The notes under the pieces are model-generated. The model was not told where the DNA came from. It was given only the letters and a program-made list of their open reading frames with translations, and searched no databases. DNA of 42,294 nt, from the NCBI GenBank assembly GCA_013287845.1, contig JABDDA010000008.1, positions 1 to 42,294 of the forward strand. Direction: 5' to 3'. The translations under genes were made by a program, and so were the position numbers. Origin of the DNA: Gammaproteobacteria bacterium. GTDB lineage: Bacteria > Pseudomonadota > Gammaproteobacteria > DSM-16500. This document shows positions 7,883 to 17,900 of this stretch, piece after piece; the stretch's first letter is position 1; the number at the start of each line of letters is the position of its first letter.

Positions 7883-9307
7883 TTACATCTTTGGTTTTGA
7901 GGTTGGAGGTTCTACGTCATTATCATCATCTAAGCTATCTTTGTCTTGTTCTTCATCCTCACCACCCGCCGTAGTATTTTCATTAGCTGCCCCCTCTACT
8001 TTAGGAGCAGGACCCTCAACTTCGCCCTCAGCCCGAGGAGCTGAAGGTGTGGGGGACTGCCCCTCAACTTCATCCAAAGGTGGAGCTGAAGGAGTCGGCA
8101 TCTGACCCTCAATTTCAGCCAGAGATGGAGCTGATGGAACAGGCGCTGCAACCACTGTTTCAACAGTAATTGTCACTGCCGCTGCAGATCCGCTAGAATT
8201 TCCTGATAACTCCACCGATTTAGTATCACGATTTACAACGGAGGATTGAGAACCTTCAAGCGGTGGTGCTGAAGGAAGCGGTGCATTTCGCGCATGATTT
8301 AGTGAGTCTAAAGTCGCTTTAGTGCTAACAGTCACAGTAACAGAAGGTGGATTTAATATAGATACAAATTGTGCTTCCTGTTTTTCTTTCTTAGCGATGT
8401 AATCATTCTCTTCTGCTAGGTCTTGATTCTTACCAGCAATTTTTTTATTCGCTGATGCTTCTCTTCCATCAAGAGCAATCCCTCTTATTATTTGCACGTT
8501 ATTATTTATTTTCCAGAAAGATAACATTCGATATTCTTCAGTCTGCCATTTTGATTGTTGTTCAGTAGAAGGCGTCGCAATTTTTACGCGCATACATTGG
8601 GTAACAATTAATTGAAATCGATGTTCTGCTTCTTCCGCTTTAATTTCTTTTCTTGCTAATAATTCTGGAATTTCTCCTAATCTTTCTCCTACTTTTCGCG
8701 CATCAATAATTTTAAAATCATCAAACATGCCCGCATTAATTTCCGCTCTCATTCCTACAGCAACTTGTTTTAATTCTGAAACCATTTGTTTTCTTTCTTC
8801 TGCTATTTGATGTAATTCTTCTTGTAGTTCTCTAATTTCCGCTACTAATTTATCCCGTCTCACATACGCTTCCGCTAATTCTTTTCGAATAACCACAAGC
8901 TGCTCCGCCGCAAATTGTTTTATATCCCCCGAAACATTCTTATCACCCTTATTTTGTTCTTGTAACATCTTCAAATAAGTTAAAAGCGCTTCAGTGTCTC
9001 TATCAGTTTCTCTTTGTTTTTCTATCGCGAGTTTTTCTGAAAATGTTTTTACTAAAAAATTAAATACCTGCATTTCAATATAGTTATCGATAATTTTAAA
9101 TAAAATAGCTATTTTTTTCGCAATCTCGGCGGCTTCTTCTCGTTTTAGTTTAGTGTAAGGTGTTTCGAATAAAGCAAATTGTGCAGCAAGAAAATTGAGG
9201 TCAGCTTGTTTAAAATCTTCGGCTTGCCATATGGCGCCATAGACTTCTTTTAGTTTTTTCCCTATTTTCGCAATGTCTTCCTTGATGAGATTTTGATTGA
9301 TAGCCAT
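7883..9307 (-). CDS. Coiled-coil protein with PSAP-repeat tail, candidate Dot/Icm effector
   Basis: 474 residues, no recognised enzyme domain, no signal peptide. Residues 1-118 form an extra helical domain not seen in the paralogue. Residues 138-217 are the module shared with the 6456-7694 product; helical charged sequence continues to about 310. The tail (about 340-474) is Pro/Ala/Ser-rich, then strongly acidic (EDEEQDKDSLDDDND). It holds PSAP at residues 345, 391, 406 and 421, the last three in exact 15-residue register. PSAP is the short motif by which viral and host proteins bind TSG101 of ESCRT-I; its meaning here is inference. The two paralogues probably arose by tandem duplication. Confidence 0.75.
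   Translation of the reverse strand: MAINQNLIKEDIAKIGKKLKEVYGAIWQAEDFKQADLNFLAAQFALFETPYTKLKREEAAEIAKKIAILFKIIDNYIEMQVFNFLVKTFSEKLAIEKQRETDRDTEALLTYLKMLQEQNKGDKNVSGDIKQFAAEQLVVIRKELAEAYVRRDKLVAEIRELQEELHQIAEERKQMVSELKQVAVGMRAEINAGMFDDFKIIDARKVGERLGEIPELLARKEIKAEEAEHRFQLIVTQCMRVKIATPSTEQQSKWQTEEYRMLSFWKINNNVQIIRGIALDGREASANKKIAGKNQDLAEENDYIAKKEKQEAQFVSILNPPSVTVTVSTKATLDSLNHARNAPLPSAPPLEGSQSSVVNRDTKSVELSGNSSGSAAAVTITVETVVAAPVPSAPSLAEIEGQMPTPSAPPLDEVEGQSPTPSAPRAEGEVEGPAPKVEGAANENTTAGGEDEEQDKDSLDDDNDVEPPTSKPKM
8003..8137 (-). repeat. Three tandem 45-bp coding repeats (PSAP units)
   Basis: Codons 391-435 of the coiled-coil gene form three 15-codon units, each starting PSAP: PSAPSLAEIEGQMPT, PSAPPLDEVEGQSPT, PSAPRAEGEVEGPAP. 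The DNA repeats are visible as recurring ggagctga and ccctcaa blocks. The third unit is the most diverged. Confidence 0.75.
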
Positions 9308-9534
9308 GATTGCACACCATCAAAGTGAAGATATGCTTTCATTATAGTTGAGTATTGAAGCAAAGAGCTGATGATGCGCGGATGCCTATAAAATAAGACG
9401 TTTTTATTATTGTTAATCAGTAAGTTAATTCATTAATAATTATTAAAGTTTTTATGTTTAATTTTCAATGACATAAAAATATTTTTATCTTGTTGAATGC
9501 GTATAATTTTTTTAATGTCGCAACAGCTTATCTC
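9308..9534. other. Intergenic region between the coiled-coil gene and accC
   Basis: 227 bp, very AT-rich. A minus-strand TATAAT (9341-9346) is a likely -10 for the 7883-9307 gene, with a poor -35. Several TTAA tetramers occur at about 9410-9445, but their spacing (10, 8 and 12 bp) does not match a PmrA box. No RNA gene or convincing terminator seen. Confidence 0.4.
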
Positions 9535-10875
9535 TTACAAATTCAACCAATGCTCAAGAAAGTGAATATTGACGCCCCCTCGCTGGAAGTCCGTGCCGCG
9601 TAAAATATCAAGATGCAATGATTGATTCGTTTTAATGCCTTCAATCACCATTTCTTCTAATGCATTTCGCATGCGTGAAAGTGCAATTTCGCGTGTTTCA
9701 CCATACGCAATAATTTTTGCAATTAAAGAATCATAATAAGGCGGAACTTTATAGCTGCTATAAATATGCGAATCGACTCGTATGCCAGGTCCACCGGGTG
9801 CATGAAAATAAGTAATGGTTCCAGGTGACGGTGTAAAATTATTAGGATCTTCCGCATTAATTCTGCATTCAATCGCATGGCCTTTAATTTTAATATCCGA
9901 TTGCTTGAGAGAAAGTTTTTCACCGGAAGCAATTCGTAATTGCTGTTTGACAAGATCAATACCTGTAATCATTTCTGTCACAGGATGTTCAACTTGAATT
10001 CGTGTATTCATTTCAATGAAATAAAATTCACCATTTTCATAAAGAAATTCAAATGTTCCTGCGCCGCGATATTTCATATCACGACATGCTTGTGCACAGC
10101 GCTCACCAATTGCTGCACGTTGTTCTGCAGTAATTCCAGGTGCAGGCGCTTCTTCAATAATTTTTTGGTGACGTCGTTGAATAGAGCAATCACGTTCACC
10201 TAAATAAACAGCATCACCTTGTCCATCACCTAATACTTGAATTTCAATGTGACGTGGTGTTTGCAAATATTTTTCCATATACACTTTGTCGTTATTAAAT
10301 GCAGCACGTGCTTCATTACGTGTCATTGCAATTGCATTTAATAAATGAGATTCCGTGTGCACAACACGCATTCCACGACCGCCACCACCGCCCGCTGCTT
10401 TAATAATAATGGGATATCCAATGTCACGCGCCATGCGCAGTGTTGCTTCATCATTATCATCAATGGGATCACTTGAGCCTGGAACACAAGGGATATTTAA
10501 TCGTTTCATGGCTTGAATCGCAGCGACTTTATCGCCCATTTGACGAATAGTTTCTGCGTGTGGGCCAATAAAAATAAAACCACTTTTTTCAACTTGCTCA
10601 GCAAAATTTGCATTTTCTGCGAGAAATCCATAGCCAGGATGAATGGCAACAGCGTCTGTAATTTCAGCTGCACTAATAATACTGGGAATGCTTAAATAAC
10701 TTTCTGCGGGAGAAGGTGGCCCAATGCAAACGGATTCATCTGCAAGACGCACGTGTAATAAATCTCGATCTGCAGTGGAATGAACCGCAACAGTACGGAT
10801 ATTTAATTCTTTACACGCACGCAAAATACGAAGAGCAATTTCACCGCGATTTGCGATAACAACTTTATTCAGCAT
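9535..10875 (-). CDS. accC: Acetyl-CoA carboxylase, biotin carboxylase subunit
   Basis: 446 residues (family about 449). AccC carboxylates the biotin carried on AccB, using ATP and bicarbonate, in the first committed step of fatty-acid synthesis. It starts [17 protein letters not shown]; the ATP-grasp glycine loop ([11 protein letters not shown]) and the ECRINAEDP block are intact. The ATG at 10875 is chosen over the longer frame (10932) because GAGGGG lies 7 bp before it and homologues start there. It follows accB by about 10 bp in an aroQ-accB-accC operon, the common gammaproteobacterial order. Confidence 0.96.
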   Translation of the reverse strand: MLNKVVIANRGEIALRILRACKELNIRTVAVHSTADRDLLHVRLADESVCIGPPSPAESYLSIPSIISAAEITDAVAIHPGYGFLAENANFAEQVEKSGFIFIGPHAETIRQMGDKVAAIQAMKRLNIPCVPGSSDPIDDNDEATLRMARDIGYPIIIKAAGGGGGRGMRVVHTESHLLNAIAMTRNEARAAFNNDKVYMEKYLQTPRHIEIQVLGDGQGDAVYLGERDCSIQRRHQKIIEEAPAPGITAEQRAAIGERCAQACRDMKYRGAGTFEFLYENGEFYFIEMNTRIQVEHPVTEMITGIDLVKQQLRIASGEKLSLKQSDIKIKGHAIECRINAEDPNNFTPSPGTITYFHAPGGPGIRVDSHIYSSYKVPPYYDSLIAKIIAYGETREIALSRMRNALEEMVIEGIKTNQSLHLDILRGTDFQRGGVNIHFLEHWLNL

Positions 10876-10885
10876 AAAAATCCCC

Positions 10886-11329
10886 TCATTCAATAACAAC
10901 GAGAGGTTGATTGAATTCAACAGGCATTCCACTGTCGACTAAAATAGCTGTAATTGTGCCTGATTTATCCGCTTCAATTTGATTAAACATTTTCATGGCT
11001 TCAATTAAACAAAGTGTGTCACCGGCTTTAACAGGTTGTCCAATTTCCACAAATTTTTTCGCGCCAGGAGAAGGTGCAAGATAAACTGTTCCTACCATCG
11101 GTGCTTTTACGCTGTGTTTATTTTCAGTCACAGCAACGGGCGCAGCTGTTGATGCTATTGTTGCTGGGGGTGGTGCAGAAACTTGTTGTGGAATCGCTGT
11201 AATAATTGCAGGATTTCTTCCTGAATCACGACTGATGCGAACAGATTCTTCGCCTTCGCGAATTTCAATTTCAGCAATACCTGTCTCTTGAATGAGTTCA
11301 ATTAATTTTCTAATTTTTCGCATGTCCAT
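10886..11329 (-). CDS. accB: Acetyl-CoA carboxylase, biotin carboxyl carrier protein
   Basis: 147 residues. The C-terminal biotinyl domain has the EAMKM motif with the biotinylated lysine at residue 113 ([13 protein letters not shown]), preceded by a Pro/Ala-rich linker (about 50-70) and the N-terminal helix region [16 protein letters not shown]. It carries the carboxyl group between AccC and AccA/D. The start overlaps the end of aroQ by 28 bp, with AAGGAG about 11 bp before it. Confidence 0.96.
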   Translation of the reverse strand: MDMRKIRKLIELIQETGIAEIEIREGEESVRISRDSGRNPAIITAIPQQVSAPPPATIASTAAPVAVTENKHSVKAPMVGTVYLAPSPGAKKFVEIGQPVKAGDTLCLIEAMKMFNQIEADKSGTITAILVDSGMPVEFNQPLVVIE

Positions 11330-11790
11330 TGGGGTAAGGACTCCTTAGTTGAAGAGTTAAGATAATGGTCGGCATAACGAAGCGCAGATAAATATCCTTG
11401 CGAACCTAAGCCTGAAATCACACCGATCGCAATATCTGAAAAATAAGAATGATGACGAAAAGATTCTTGTGCATAGATATTCGAAACGTGTACTTCAATA
11501 AAAGGTTTTTCCACAGCAAGTAATGCATCACGTAATGCAATGCTCGTGTGTGTAAATGCAGCTGGATTAAAAATAATAAAATTCGTTTGATCGTTTTGGC
11601 ATTGATGAATGCGATTAATCAATTCACTTTCTGAGTTACTTTGAAAAGTCGTTAACGAATGCCCGAGCTCTAACGCGAGACGCAATAATTGCGCATCAAT
11701 TTCCTTGAGCGAAAGTGTGCCATAAAGTTTTGTAATTCGCTGGCCTAATAAATTTAAACTAGGTCCATGTAGGACAAGCATCGTTGCCAT
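11302..11790 (-). CDS. aroQ: 3-dehydroquinate dehydratase, type II
   Basis: 162 residues. Converts 3-dehydroquinate to 3-dehydroshikimate in the shikimate pathway. The catalytic set is visible: Tyr23 (KLYGT), Asn75 and His81 (FNPAAFTH), His101 (EVHVSNIY) and Arg112 ([10 protein letters not shown]). One oddity: the usual HGPNLNLLG loop reads HGPSLNLLG, with Ser at position 11. First gene of the aroQ-accB-accC operon; the preceding 107-bp gap probably holds the promoter. A start at the ATG for residue 4 is possible. Confidence 0.95.
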   Translation of the reverse strand: MATMLVLHGPSLNLLGQRITKLYGTLSLKEIDAQLLRLALELGHSLTTFQSNSESELINRIHQCQNDQTNFIIFNPAAFTHTSIALRDALLAVEKPFIEVHVSNIYAQESFRHHSYFSDIAIGVISGLGSQGYLSALRYADHYLNSSTKESLPQWTCEKLEN

Positions 11791-11897
11791 AAGGTCTGTT
11801 TTCTCTTTAGTCCGAGTCGTGCATTTTGCATCAGAGAGTGGGTTTTGTCCAGCTAGATAACAACAGATCGCTGCATTTTAAAAGAAGTTATAGACAG

Positions 11898-12539
11898 TTA
11901 GCGTTTTTGTCGGATGATTTCAATTGCGGGCGGTAAAAGAGAAATCACAATAATCCCAATCACAACAAATGAGAAATTATTTTTGACGAAAGGAATATTT
12001 CCGAACCAATAGCTGACATATAACAATGTTCCAATCCATAAAAATGCACTGAGTACGTTATAAAATAAAAATTGTTTTCGGCTCATGTCACCAATGCCTG
12101 CAACAAAAGGTGCAAAGGTTCGAATGATAGGAATGAAGCGCGCTAAAATAATTGTTTTTCCACCATGACGATCATAAAACGCATGTGTTTTTTCTAAATG
12201 TTTTTTATTAAAAAACCAAGATTGTGCGGAGTGAAAAACTTTAGGCCCGATCCATCGACCGATAAAATAATTCAACGTATTTCCTGTTATCGAAGCAATT
12301 ACTAATATTAAAAAAAGAAAATGAATATTGAGAGCGTTATTTGTCGTTGCTGCTAATGCGCCTGATGCAAATAGTAAAGAATCTCCGGGTAAAAAAGGAA
12401 AAATCACCAAACCCGTCTCGCAAAAAATAATAAGAAATAATATGCCATACATCCAATTTCCATACGTTGCAATCAACACGGTGAGCTGTTGATCAAGATG
12501 AAGAAAAAAATTTAGAAAAAGTTGCAGTGTGCTCATCAT
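11898..12539 (-). CDS. DedA family membrane protein (SNARE-associated/VTT domain)
   Basis: 213 residues, several membrane segments. Family marks: FPFLPGDSLLFASGALA, GNTLNYFIGRWIG, and ARFIPIIRTFAPFVAGIGDMS with its conserved arginines. DedA proteins are inner-membrane transporters linked to undecaprenyl-phosphate or phospholipid flipping and to membrane-potential homeostasis; the exact substrate here is unknown. The ATG overlaps the TAA of rsmJ by one base, so the two are co-translated. Confidence 0.9.
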   Translation of the reverse strand: MMSTLQLFLNFFLHLDQQLTVLIATYGNWMYGILFLIIFCETGLVIFPFLPGDSLLFASGALAATTNNALNIHFLFLILVIASITGNTLNYFIGRWIGPKVFHSAQSWFFNKKHLEKTHAFYDRHGGKTIILARFIPIIRTFAPFVAGIGDMSRKQFLFYNVLSAFLWIGTLLYVSYWFGNIPFVKNNFSFVVIGIIVISLLPPAIEIIRQKR

Positions 12540-13312
12540 TATCCTGTTAAATACACATCAAAACGAATGCTTTTTCCTTTTAATTGAAAATGAGGTGCAG
12601 GTGTTTCAATTAAGAGTGGTGCTAAACGCGGTCGTTTTACCACAACGCGTTTTGTGGCACAAGCTAATGCTGTTTTAAGAAGTAAATCTGCATCGTGATC
12701 GTCTCCGATGATATCTTGAAAGAATTGCATTTCTTTTTTAACGAGCGCTGATTTTTTTCGTTCAGGAAACATAGGGTCAAGATAAATATATTCTATTTTT
12801 TCCCTATTTTTTAGCCATTTTATTGCATCTGCATGAATGAGGTGAAGACGTTTGATCATGGGCGCAATCGTTAACTCTTTTAATCCGCGATGAATTCCAT
12901 CTTGTAATAATGCATGAATGAGCGATGAGCGTTCCAATAATTTCACTTCAAAACCTAAATGCGCTAACACAAAACTATCTTGTGCTAATCCACCGGTTGC
13001 ATCAATGATGGTGGCGGTTTGATTTTTTTTTAATCCTAATGCACGAACGAGATTTTCTTTTAACGTGCTTGAATTTTTTTTTCTGTATTGAAATTTTTTC
13101 GAAAGAAAATTGATGTACACAGGTAAAGATTTTTTATCATGATTTTTTTGCAACGCAACATAATCGGGTGTGATTAAAAATAAATAATCATACTGTTCTG
13201 TTGGATGCAAAATAAGCGGTAAATTCAGCTGATTTGCAACTGCGCGCGCAGTTTGTTCAAGAGACGGTGACGTCGGCAAGATCGCGATCGAGTTTTTCAT
13301 CTGCTTTATCAT
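12539..13312 (-). CDS. rsmJ: 16S rRNA (guanine-1516 N2) methyltransferase RsmJ
   Basis: 257 residues. The SAM-binding loop (IIDATGGLAQDSFVLAHLG, followed by the acidic LLERS) and the catalytic DPMFPERKKSA motif are those of RsmJ (YhiQ), which makes m2G1516 in 16S rRNA. The start overlaps the 3' end of the upstream permease by 56 bp; an ATG four codons later (13300) is equally possible. Co-transcribed with dedA. Confidence 0.92.
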   Translation of the reverse strand: MIKQMKNSIAILPTSPSLEQTARAVANQLNLPLILHPTEQYDYLFLITPDYVALQKNHDKKSLPVYINFLSKKFQYRKKNSSTLKENLVRALGLKKNQTATIIDATGGLAQDSFVLAHLGFEVKLLERSSLIHALLQDGIHRGLKELTIAPMIKRLHLIHADAIKWLKNREKIEYIYLDPMFPERKKSALVKKEMQFFQDIIGDDHDADLLLKTALACATKRVVVKRPRLAPLLIETPAPHFQLKGKSIRFDVYLTG

Positions 13313-14696
13313 TTTTCTTTTTATAGAAATAAAAGAGTGCCACCGGTAATATCATGATGACTAAACCAATGGAAAAAATAACAACATATCGCAATGTGCT
13401 TCCTACATTAATGCCATCAGGAGGAAAGAATCCTACGATTAATGTAATAGTGCATCCGATTAATCCCAATAAACTGACTATCCACATTCCAATGTTTTTT
13501 CCTGGAATAGAAAAAGGCCTTGTTTTTTGCGGGAATTTGTAACGTAAATAAATAGCTGTCACAAATAAAATAACGTACATAAACATGTACAGCTGTGTGC
13601 TTAATGCGGTGAGTAACCAATACGATCCATTCACGCTCGGCATTAATAAAAATGCTAAGCAAACCAGTGTTACTAACACGGCTTGAATAATTAATAAATT
13701 TCTTGCAACACCATGTTGATTCACTTGTTGAAATACTTTAGGTAAATAACCAGATTGCGCTGCTTGTAATAATCCTTTTGCAGGAGAAATGACCCAGCTC
13801 ACAATACTTCCAGATGTTCCGACTAAAATCATCACAGTGATCAGAGGAATAATCCAACTCATGTGAAAGGCTGCAAAAAGATTTGTGAATGCCATCATCA
13901 CACCACTGACTAAATTAATATCTTTTTGCGGAAGAATAATTGCAATTCCTAAGGATCCCATAATCATGGTCACTAAAATAATCGCAGTTGAAATAGTGAG
14001 CGCTCTTGGAAAAGTGTTTTGTGGATTTTTAACATCATTGACGTGAACTGCAGCTAATTCCATTCCTAAAAAAGCCGTCATAATTGCTGTGAGCGACATC
14101 CAATTTTGTGAATGCGCAAAAGAAGGAAAAATATTTTCAGCAGTGAATTGAACTTGTACGGGTTTTCCTAATGCAACCCAAATAATAGAAAGAATAATAA
14201 TTAATGTCATCGGTGCTAACATCCCTGCTACCGTACAAAAACTTGCGAATTTCGCAGATAAATGAATTCCTTTTAAATTAATAAATGTGATACTCCAAAA
14301 TGTAATTAAAATCACACTGACTAAATAAATTTTATTTTGTGCAAGAGCAGGATCAATTAAATACGCAGCGGTACTTGCAATAAATGAAAGAATGGTAGGA
14401 AACCAAACAAGATTACTAATCCACTGTAACCAGACTGCAAGAAATCCAATTTTTTCGCCAAACGCAATTCGCGCCCAATGATAAATTCCTCCTTTTTCTG
14501 TCCACGCAGAAGCGAGTTCTGCAGACACTAATGCAGCAGGAATTAAAAATACAATTGCAGAAAAAATAAAAAAGAAAATAAGTGAACTGCCGAATAAAGC
14601 AGTTGCAGGAAAATTACGAATATTATCGATTGCGCCTGTAATCAACATGACAAGTGCAAAAGTTCCAATTCCCTTTTTCATTGGATTTTCTAACAT
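13257..14696 (-). CDS. APC-superfamily amino-acid permease/antiporter (GadC-like)
   Basis: 479 residues with about 12 membrane segments. The N-terminal GTFALVMLITGAIDNIRNFP region, the ELASAWTEKGGIYHW motif and the FLGMELAAVHVNDVKNP segment match the glutamate:GABA-antiporter branch of the APC family. It most likely exchanges or imports an amino acid at the inner membrane; the substrate cannot be read from sequence. The ATG at 14696 has GGGG about 6 bp upstream. A PmrA-like box at 14744-14760 sits 48 bp before the start, so it may belong to a two-component regulon. It leads a permease-rsmJ-dedA run. Confidence 0.88.
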   Translation of the reverse strand: MLENPMKKGIGTFALVMLITGAIDNIRNFPATALFGSSLIFFFIFSAIVFLIPAALVSAELASAWTEKGGIYHWARIAFGEKIGFLAVWLQWISNLVWFPTILSFIASTAAYLIDPALAQNKIYLVSVILITFWSITFINLKGIHLSAKFASFCTVAGMLAPMTLIIILSIIWVALGKPVQVQFTAENIFPSFAHSQNWMSLTAIMTAFLGMELAAVHVNDVKNPQNTFPRALTISTAIILVTMIMGSLGIAIILPQKDINLVSGVMMAFTNLFAAFHMSWIIPLITVMILVGTSGSIVSWVISPAKGLLQAAQSGYLPKVFQQVNQHGVARNLLIIQAVLVTLVCLAFLLMPSVNGSYWLLTALSTQLYMFMYVILFVTAIYLRYKFPQKTRPFSIPGKNIGMWIVSLLGLIGCTITLIVGFFPPDGINVGSTLRYVVIFSIGLVIMILPVALFYFYKKKNDKADEKLDRDLADVTVS

Positions 14697-14994
14697 GTGA
14701 GCCCCTTTGTGGTTTTCAACTCTTTCTATGATCTCATAATAAACTTAACGAAATCTTAAGGCCCCACAGCTTACGGTGATATCCAGCCCTTTTCAACATT
14801 ATTCATAAGAACCAATCAGTTATTTAATTTTAGCTGGTTTTCGCATCCCAAATTAACCCATTTTGCAAGGGTAAAAGGCCTTTTTTTAGGTAGTTTTTTT
14901 GCATAAAAAACGAGAAAAATCCTATTCCTGAACTACAATTTAAGTATGAGAAAAATAAAAAGAATGAGGTACTCAAAACGAGAGTAGGTGGGAC
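14697..14994. other. Divergent promoter region between permease and TPS-domain gene
   Basis: 298 bp, AT-rich. It holds the PmrA-like box on the permease side and, on the plus side, a TACAAT -10-like hexamer near 14934 with no good -35. The plus gene is preceded by GGTGGGAC, a fair ribosome-binding site. No RNA gene recognised. Confidence 0.4.
14744..14760 (-). promoter_or_regulatory. PmrA-like box before the permease
   Basis: On the minus strand it reads CTTAAG-ATTTC-GTTAAG: two TTAA half-sites with 11-bp periodicity, matching the PmrA/BasR box (yTTAAk-N5-yTTAAk) and the Legionella form starting cTTAATatT. Ten bp further downstream is GATCAT, a 4/6 match to a -10. The identical 17-mer occurs at 35510-35526. 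Confidence 0.45.
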
Positions 14995-17900
14995 ATGAAA
15001 ATATCCTTACTAGAAACGAGAAGATTAAAACATTTTGCAATTGGAGTGATTGCTGCTCTTTTTGCACACGGTGTTTTTGCAAATCCAGTTTTGAATAATG
15101 TGGAAGCAGGAAATGTTTCAGTTTCAACATCAGGAAACACATTACAAGTTAATCAATCAACGAATCAAGCAGTGATCAATTGGAAAAGTTTTAATATTAA
15201 TTCAAATGAAACCACGCAATTCCAACAACCTTCTTCGAGTTCCATTGCGTTAAATAGAATTGATCCTACGCAAGGCGCATCTGATATTTATGGACACTTA
15301 ACTGCAAACGGACAAATCATTTTAGTGAATCAAGCAGGAATTCATTTTCATTCTGGTGCTGTGGTGGATGTTTCTGGATTAGTCGCTTCAACGATTGATA
15401 TTTCAACGCAGAATTTTTTAGCAGGAAAATATATTTTTGATGGAACAGGAAATACACCCGCTTCCATTATCAATGAAGGCACATTAATTGCAGCGAATCA
15501 TGGATTGATTGCGTTGATTGGAAGTACGGTGGATAACCGTGGTGATATTCAAGCGAATTTAGGAAATATTATTTTAGCATCAGGAAATAAAGCGACGTTA
15601 AATTTTTCGAGTGATGGATTAATTAGTTTTGCAGTGGATGAAGCTTCGTTAGGAAAAGTTGCCAACAGTGGAACGCTTACTGCAAATGGTGGAAAAATTT
15701 TATTAACTGCAGCACAAGCAGAAGGTGTGATGGATGATGCAATTAATATGAGTGGTGTTGCAATTGCAAATTCTGTTGCTGAAAATTCAGGTGAAATTAT
15801 TTTATCTGCAGGAGACGGAAGTATAGATGTTTCAGGACAATTAATTGCATCGGGAGATGCAGCAGGACAAATGGGTGGAACAGTAAAAGTTTTAGGAGCC
15901 AATATTCATTTGCAATCTCCAGCGTTAATTGATGTGAGTGGTGATGCAGGAGGCGGAACAATTTTAGTGGGTGGAAATTTCCACGGTACAGGTCCAGAAC
16001 CAAATGCATTAACAACATTAGTTGATTCTGGTGTGATATTAAATGCAAATGCACTCACGAATGGCAATGGTGGAAATGTTGCAGTGTGGTCTGATCTTAA
16101 TACAGGTTTTCATGGAAATGTTTTTGCAGAAGGGGGTGCGTTGGGGGGTGATGGTGGATTTGTTGAAACCTCTGCGCATGGACCCTTAGATATTTCTGGC
16201 GCTTTTGTGAATACGTTAGCGCCACTTGGAAATACGGGAACTTGGTTATTAGATCCTTTTAACGTCACTATTTCAACAGCAGCAACAACAGGAACAACAG
16301 GTACGTATGTTGCAAATGCATCTGGTGCAAATATTAATACAACGGATTTAGCAACGGCTTTAAATTCTTCGAATGTTAATATCACAACAGGATCTTCTGG
16401 AAATGAATCAGGTGATATTACGGTTAGCAATGCCATCACAACAAGCAATTCAGCGGCTACAAGTCTTACATTAACAGCAGCAAATAATATTATTCTTAAT
16501 GCACCGATTAGTTTGACTTCTACATCAGGAGGATCGGGTGCCGCGAATTTAACTTTAACAGCAGGTGGAAATATTACGTTGAATTCTAATATTACATTGA
16601 CTGATACGAATCGTGTTGTTCCATTAGTCAATGGAACTTTAACGATGAATGCAACGAGTGGAAGGATTGGGGATAGTTCAAGTACAGCATTGACGATCAC
16701 AGCGAGTGATATGACGTTAACTGCAAATAATATTAGTTTTACAGGCACGGAAGGCGCAACGTCTGCTGCAGGAAAAACGACTTTTAATAATACATTTCAT
16801 GGATACGGTGTAAATTTTGTTGGTACAGGCACAGGTGGTGGAACCATTACACTAAAAGGTGTCACTGTTAATACATCAACAGATGCAAGCCAAACGGGAG
16901 GTTCTCAATTTACTACTGGCACAGGGGGAAGTATTACGTTGGGGGGTACTGGAAGTTTTGCTTCTGTTAACTTAGCAAATTATTTAGCAAATAATTTTGC
17001 AACGAGTATGGCACTGACCACCTCTAATTTCACCGTCGGTCCTGCTGGATTTTCTATTTCAGAACAAAATGGATCAGGTAATCGATTTGGTACTCGTAAC
17101 TTTAATCTTTTGAGTGGGGCATCAACAACTCTCAATGGACCTATTACCATGTATGATGCAACGCTGACCTCAAGCACAACGGTTTACAGTATTATTAATC
17201 CTACTTCTACTGTGAATGTCACAACACCTGGCTTGATTGCACAAGGACAATTATTTCAATTAAGTGGTGGTACGCTCAATATTAATGCGGGAACTTATAA
17301 TGAAGCGCTTACTGTTAGTGTCCCTACCATTTTAACTTCGAGTGGTGGGACAGTGACTGTGAATAGTTTAACAGCGAATAATACGTTATCTGGTTTTTCA
17401 GGAACATGGGCAGCTGCAAGTTCAGGTAATTTTACTTTTAATAATCCAGTGGTATTAACGGGTAATGCTTCACTTTCTACAGCAGGCGCGATTACGTTTG
17501 GCTCAACAGTTAATGGTGGATATGGTTTAACAACCAGTGCAAGTGGTGCAACTACATTTAGTGGAATTTTAGGTGGATCAACAGCACTCGCAAGTTTAAC
17601 AACAGGTGGAAGTGGAAGCGATGTCATTAACACAACAGGAATTACTACCAGTGGAAATCAAACTTACAATAATGCAATTTCATTAGGAGCCAGTCCGACT
17701 TTCACTATGAATAGTGGAACAATGACATTTGGTAATTCTTTAGCAGGAAATGGAAATACACTTTCACTTGCTGGAGGAAGTGGAAGTAACACATTTGCAT
17801 TTCAAGGTAGCGCATCGAATGTGACAGAAACTATTACAGGTGGAAGCAGTGGAACACAACAAATTAATTATGGATCCTATAGTTCACCTGTGAATATTGC

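Noticed and set aside
9400-9450. TTAA-rich stretch upstream of the PSAP protein as a PmrA box
   Set aside because: TTAA spacing is 10, 8 and 12 bp, not the 11-bp period; the region is simply AT-rich.
9940-10203. Plus-strand Cys/Thr-rich ORF
   Set aside because: Antisense shadow of accC.
15549-17633. Several long minus-strand ORFs under the TPS-domain gene
   Set aside because: They are antisense shadows of a Gly/Asn/Thr/Ser-rich repeat protein, whose codons rarely give stops on the other strand; no family or start signals.
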